The translations under genes were made by a program, and so were the position numbers. The notes under the pieces were generated by a model. It was not told the DNA's origin, made no database searches, and saw only the letters and a program-made list of their open reading frames with translations. DNA of 7,843 nucleotides, from contig JACZJD010000091.1 in the NCBI GenBank assembly GCA_014860725.1, positions 1-7,843 of the forward strand. Direction: 5' to 3'. Positions 6,086-7,843 of this stretch are shown piece by piece. Each line of letters begins with the position of its first letter. Positions within the stretch are counted from its first letter, which is position 1. The stretch comes from Aquamicrobium sp. Its GTDB lineage: Bacteria > Pseudomonadota > Alphaproteobacteria > Rhizobiales > Rhizobiaceae.

Positions 6086-6126
6086 GAGAGCCGGTTTTCC
6101 GGCTTCCCCGGGCGGCTTCTGCCGCC
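6086..6126. repeat. Two adjacent tetraloop hairpins in the leader of the DUF6101-like gene
   Basis: Plus-strand reading: AGCCGG-TTTT-CCGGCT (6089-6104), extendable with one G-T pair to a 9-bp stem (6086-6107), then three bases, then GGCGGC-TTCT-GCCGCC (6111-6126). In a minus-strand message they lie 28 to 68 bases before the ATG at 6058, with loops AAAA and AGAA. No T-run follows in the minus direction, so a standard intrinsic terminator is unlikely. A leader RNA structure, a processing site or a small dispersed repeat is possible. Confidence 0.5.
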
Positions 6127-6240
6127 TCGTTTATGGGCACGACAGTATCGGGCGCGGCGTTCCGCCCGGCTTAAGAAGCAGGGTTAAGGCTTCGTCGCCT
6201 CGGCGCATGGTTATCGTTTTGCAACCCGGCGCAAGGAATC

Positions 6241-7653
6241 TTAAATCACCTTGTTCGGGTTCATGATGCCGGCCGGATCGAAGGCGATCTTGATGCGGCG
6301 CATCAGGTCGATGGCGACGGGCGGCGCGGTGGCGATCAGTTCGTCGCGCTTCATGCGGCCGATGCCGTGCTCGGCCGAGATCGAGCCGTTGAAGCCGCGC
6401 ACCACCGCATGCACCGCATCGTTGATCTCGCGGTAGCGGGCGAGGAAGGAAGACGGCTCCACCCCCACCGGCTGCGAGACGTTGTAATGCAGGTTGCCGT
6501 CGCCCATGTGGCCGAACGCGACCAGCCGGGCGCGCGGCTCCAGCGCCGTCACCGCCCGCCATGCCTCGGCGATGAAATCGGGGATGGCGGCGACCGGCAC
6601 CGAGATGTCATGCTTGATCGAGGCGCCCTCGTGGCGCTGCGCGTCCGACATCGACTCGCGCAGCTTCCACAGCGCCTCGGCCTGCGCCATGCTTGCGGCA
6701 AGCACCGCGTCGCCGACCAGCCCGCGCTCGATTCCTTCGGCAAGGATCTCCTCGATCAGGCCGCGCGCGTCCTCGGACGAGCGGCCGGAGGAGATTTCCA
6801 TCAGCACATGCCACGGATGCGCCGAGGCGAGCGGCGCGGCCGCTCCCGGAACATGGCGAAGCACGAAGGCGAGGCTTTCGCCGATCATCAGCTCGAAGGC
6901 GGTGAGGCTCGCGCCCGCCCGCTCCGAAGCGAGCGAGAACAGCGACAGCGCCGCTTCGGGGCTTCGGAGCCCCACCCACGCCACCTCGCGCCCCTTCGGC
7001 CTGGGGAACAGCTTCAGCACCGCCGCGGTGATGACGCCGAGCGTGCCTTCCGCGCCGATGAACAGGTTCTTGAGGTCGTAGCCGGTGTTGTCCTTCTTGA
7101 GCTTGCGCAGGTCGTCCAGCACCTCGCCGGTGGGCAGCACCACCTCGACGCCGAGGCAAAGCTCGCGCGCATTGCCATAGGCGAGAACGCCCGTGCCGCC
7201 GGCGTTGGAGGAGAGGTTGCCGCCGATCTGCGCCGTGCCCTGCGAGGCGAGCGACAGCGGGAACAGCCGGCCGACGGCGTCGGCCGCCTCGCGCAGCGCA
7301 TGCAGCGTCACGCCGGCCTCGGCGACGATCGCGTTCGAGGCGGTGTCGATCTCGCGGATGGCGGCAAGCCGCGACAGCGACAGCACCACCTCGCTGCCGG
7401 TCATGTCCGGCACCTGCCCGCCGACGAGGCCGGTATTGCCGCCCTGCGGCACGACGGGCGTGCCGGTCTTGCTGGCGAGCTTGAGGATCGCGCTGACCTC
7501 GGCGACGCTGCCCGGCCTCAGAACCAGCGGCGTTGCGCCCGGCCACAGGCCGCGCCGCTCGATGACGAACGGCTCCGTCTCGGCCGGATCGCGCAGCGCG
7601 TGCCTGGCGCCAACGATGGCGGCGAAGCGGTCGAGGAGGTCCGGCGCGGTCAT
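6241..7653 (-). CDS. FAD-binding D-2-hydroxyacid dehydrogenase (D-2-hydroxyglutarate / D-lactate type)
   Basis: A 470-residue flavoenzyme of the vanillyl-alcohol-oxidase fold, GlcD/D-lactate/D-2-hydroxyglutarate dehydrogenase branch, which oxidises a D-2-hydroxyacid to the 2-oxoacid. The FAD-binding half has VVPQGGNTGLVGGQVPD (67-83), GTAQIGGNLSSNAGGTGVLAYG (139-160) and NLFIGAEGTLGVITAAVLKL (196-215). The C-terminal half carries the catalytic and metal site: R332, K347, FGHMGDGNLHYNVS (380-393; H382, H389, N391) and SISAEHGIG (424-432; E428, H429). This arrangement matches D-2-hydroxyglutarate dehydrogenase, but D-lactate dehydrogenase shares it, so the substrate is open. I chose ATG 7653, 4 bases after the stop of the upstream Sua5-type gene (TAG-GGCG-ATG); the GGCGGGTAGGG at that stop may serve as ribosome site. 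An in-frame start at 7683 would add ten Arg/Ala-rich residues overlapping the upstream gene and is less likely. Confidence 0.93.
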   Translation of the reverse strand: MTAPDLLDRFAAIVGARHALRDPAETEPFVIERRGLWPGATPLVLRPGSVAEVSAILKLASKTGTPVVPQGGNTGLVGGQVPDMTGSEVVLSLSRLAAIREIDTASNAIVAEAGVTLHALREAADAVGRLFPLSLASQGTAQIGGNLSSNAGGTGVLAYGNARELCLGVEVVLPTGEVLDDLRKLKKDNTGYDLKNLFIGAEGTLGVITAAVLKLFPRPKGREVAWVGLRSPEAALSLFSLASERAGASLTAFELMIGESLAFVLRHVPGAAAPLASAHPWHVLMEISSGRSSEDARGLIEEILAEGIERGLVGDAVLAASMAQAEALWKLRESMSDAQRHEGASIKHDISVPVAAIPDFIAEAWRAVTALEPRARLVAFGHMGDGNLHYNVSQPVGVEPSSFLARYREINDAVHAVVRGFNGSISAEHGIGRMKRDELIATAPPVAIDLMRRIKIAFDPAGIMNPNKVI

Positions 7654-7657
7654 CGCC

Positions 7658-7843
7658 CTACCCGCCGCGCGGCGCGGCCGCACGCTTCAGCCGGTCGGCG
7701 ATCGCCTCGCCCAGCCCGTCCTGCGGGACCGGCTCGACGGCGATCACCGCCGCGCCGGCCCGGTCCAGCGCCTTCATGTGGCCGTAGAGGTTGCTCGCCG
7801 CCTCGCGGAGGTCGCCGGCTTCGGAAAGGTTCAGCACGGCGAC
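7658..7843 (-). CDS. sua5: L-threonylcarbamoyladenylate synthase (Sua5 type), C-terminal end
   Basis: The last 61 residues of a gene entering from the right edge. Sua5/TsaC makes threonylcarbamoyl-AMP from threonine, bicarbonate and ATP for the universal t6A37 modification of ANN-decoding tRNAs. The visible part, with NLSEAGDLREAASNLYGHM (5-23), IAVEPVP (34-40) and GLGEAIADRLKRAAAPR (43-59), matches the C-terminal Sua5 domain that long-form enzymes have and short TsaC lacks. The catalytic YrdC domain is outside the window. It ends 4 bases before the FAD dehydrogenase gene, so the two are probably co-transcribed and translationally coupled. Confidence 0.82.
   Translation of the reverse strand, partial: VAVLNLSEAGDLREAASNLYGHMKALDRAGAAVIAVEPVPQDGLGEAIADRLKRAAAPRGG

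Noticed and set aside
6149..6168. CGGGCG / CGCCCG inverted repeat with 8-base loop in the same leader
   Set aside because: A short GC-only stem with a long loop is expected by chance at this base composition, and no T-run follows.
6131..6562. Minus-strand open frame running past the FAD dehydrogenase stop, possible frameshifted extension
   Set aside because: The dehydrogenase ends at a normal C-terminus (FDPAGIMNPNKVI) and has the expected length. The other frame overlaps it without motifs, so there is no sign of a frameshift.

Overview
The window is GC-rich, densely coded chromosomal DNA. Gene content and protein style point to an alphaproteobacterium, most likely Rhizobiales (Mesorhizobium/Phyllobacteriaceae-like). 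This placement is inferred from the sequence alone. I see no rRNA, tRNA, insertion sequence, phage gene or CRISPR array, and no non-coding stretch reaches 300 bases.

Left block (1-2446, minus strand): a two-gene acyl-CoA oxidation operon. A large acyl-CoA dehydrogenase of the DmdC-like, C-terminally extended type is followed 19 bases later by a crotonase-fold enoyl-CoA hydratase/isomerase that runs off the left edge. Upstream of the dehydrogenase is a perfect 18-bp palindrome, TTTGACGT-AA-ACGTCAAA. It overlaps a -35-like hexamer and resembles operators of regulators of acyl-CoA or branched-chain amino acid degradation.

Centre (2447-5491): purD (purine biosynthesis) on the minus strand and ubiA (ubiquinone biosynthesis, membrane prenyltransferase) on the plus strand, pointing away from each other. 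Between them, on the plus strand, sits a complete vapBC type II toxin-antitoxin cassette. It has its own imperfect palindromic operator, a near-perfect Shine-Dalgarno sequence and a 4-base gap between antitoxin and toxin. It looks like an accessory module placed between two housekeeping genes.

Right block (5495-7843, minus strand): the C-terminal end of a Sua5-type threonylcarbamoyl-AMP synthase (tRNA t6A modification), then 4 bases later an FAD-linked D-2-hydroxyacid dehydrogenase (D-2-hydroxyglutarate/D-lactate type). After a 182-base leader with two small hairpins comes an uncharacterised 187-residue protein, probably DUF6101. The last gene converges on ubiA with only 3 bases between the stop codons, which lie symmetrically in an 11-bp palindrome.

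Most of the window is ordinary metabolism. I do not see a clear undescribed multi-gene system. The items most worth checking are the palindromic operator of the acyl-CoA operon, the crotonase with only one of the two usual catalytic glutamates, the vapBC cassette with its operator, and the unknown protein with its hairpin leader.
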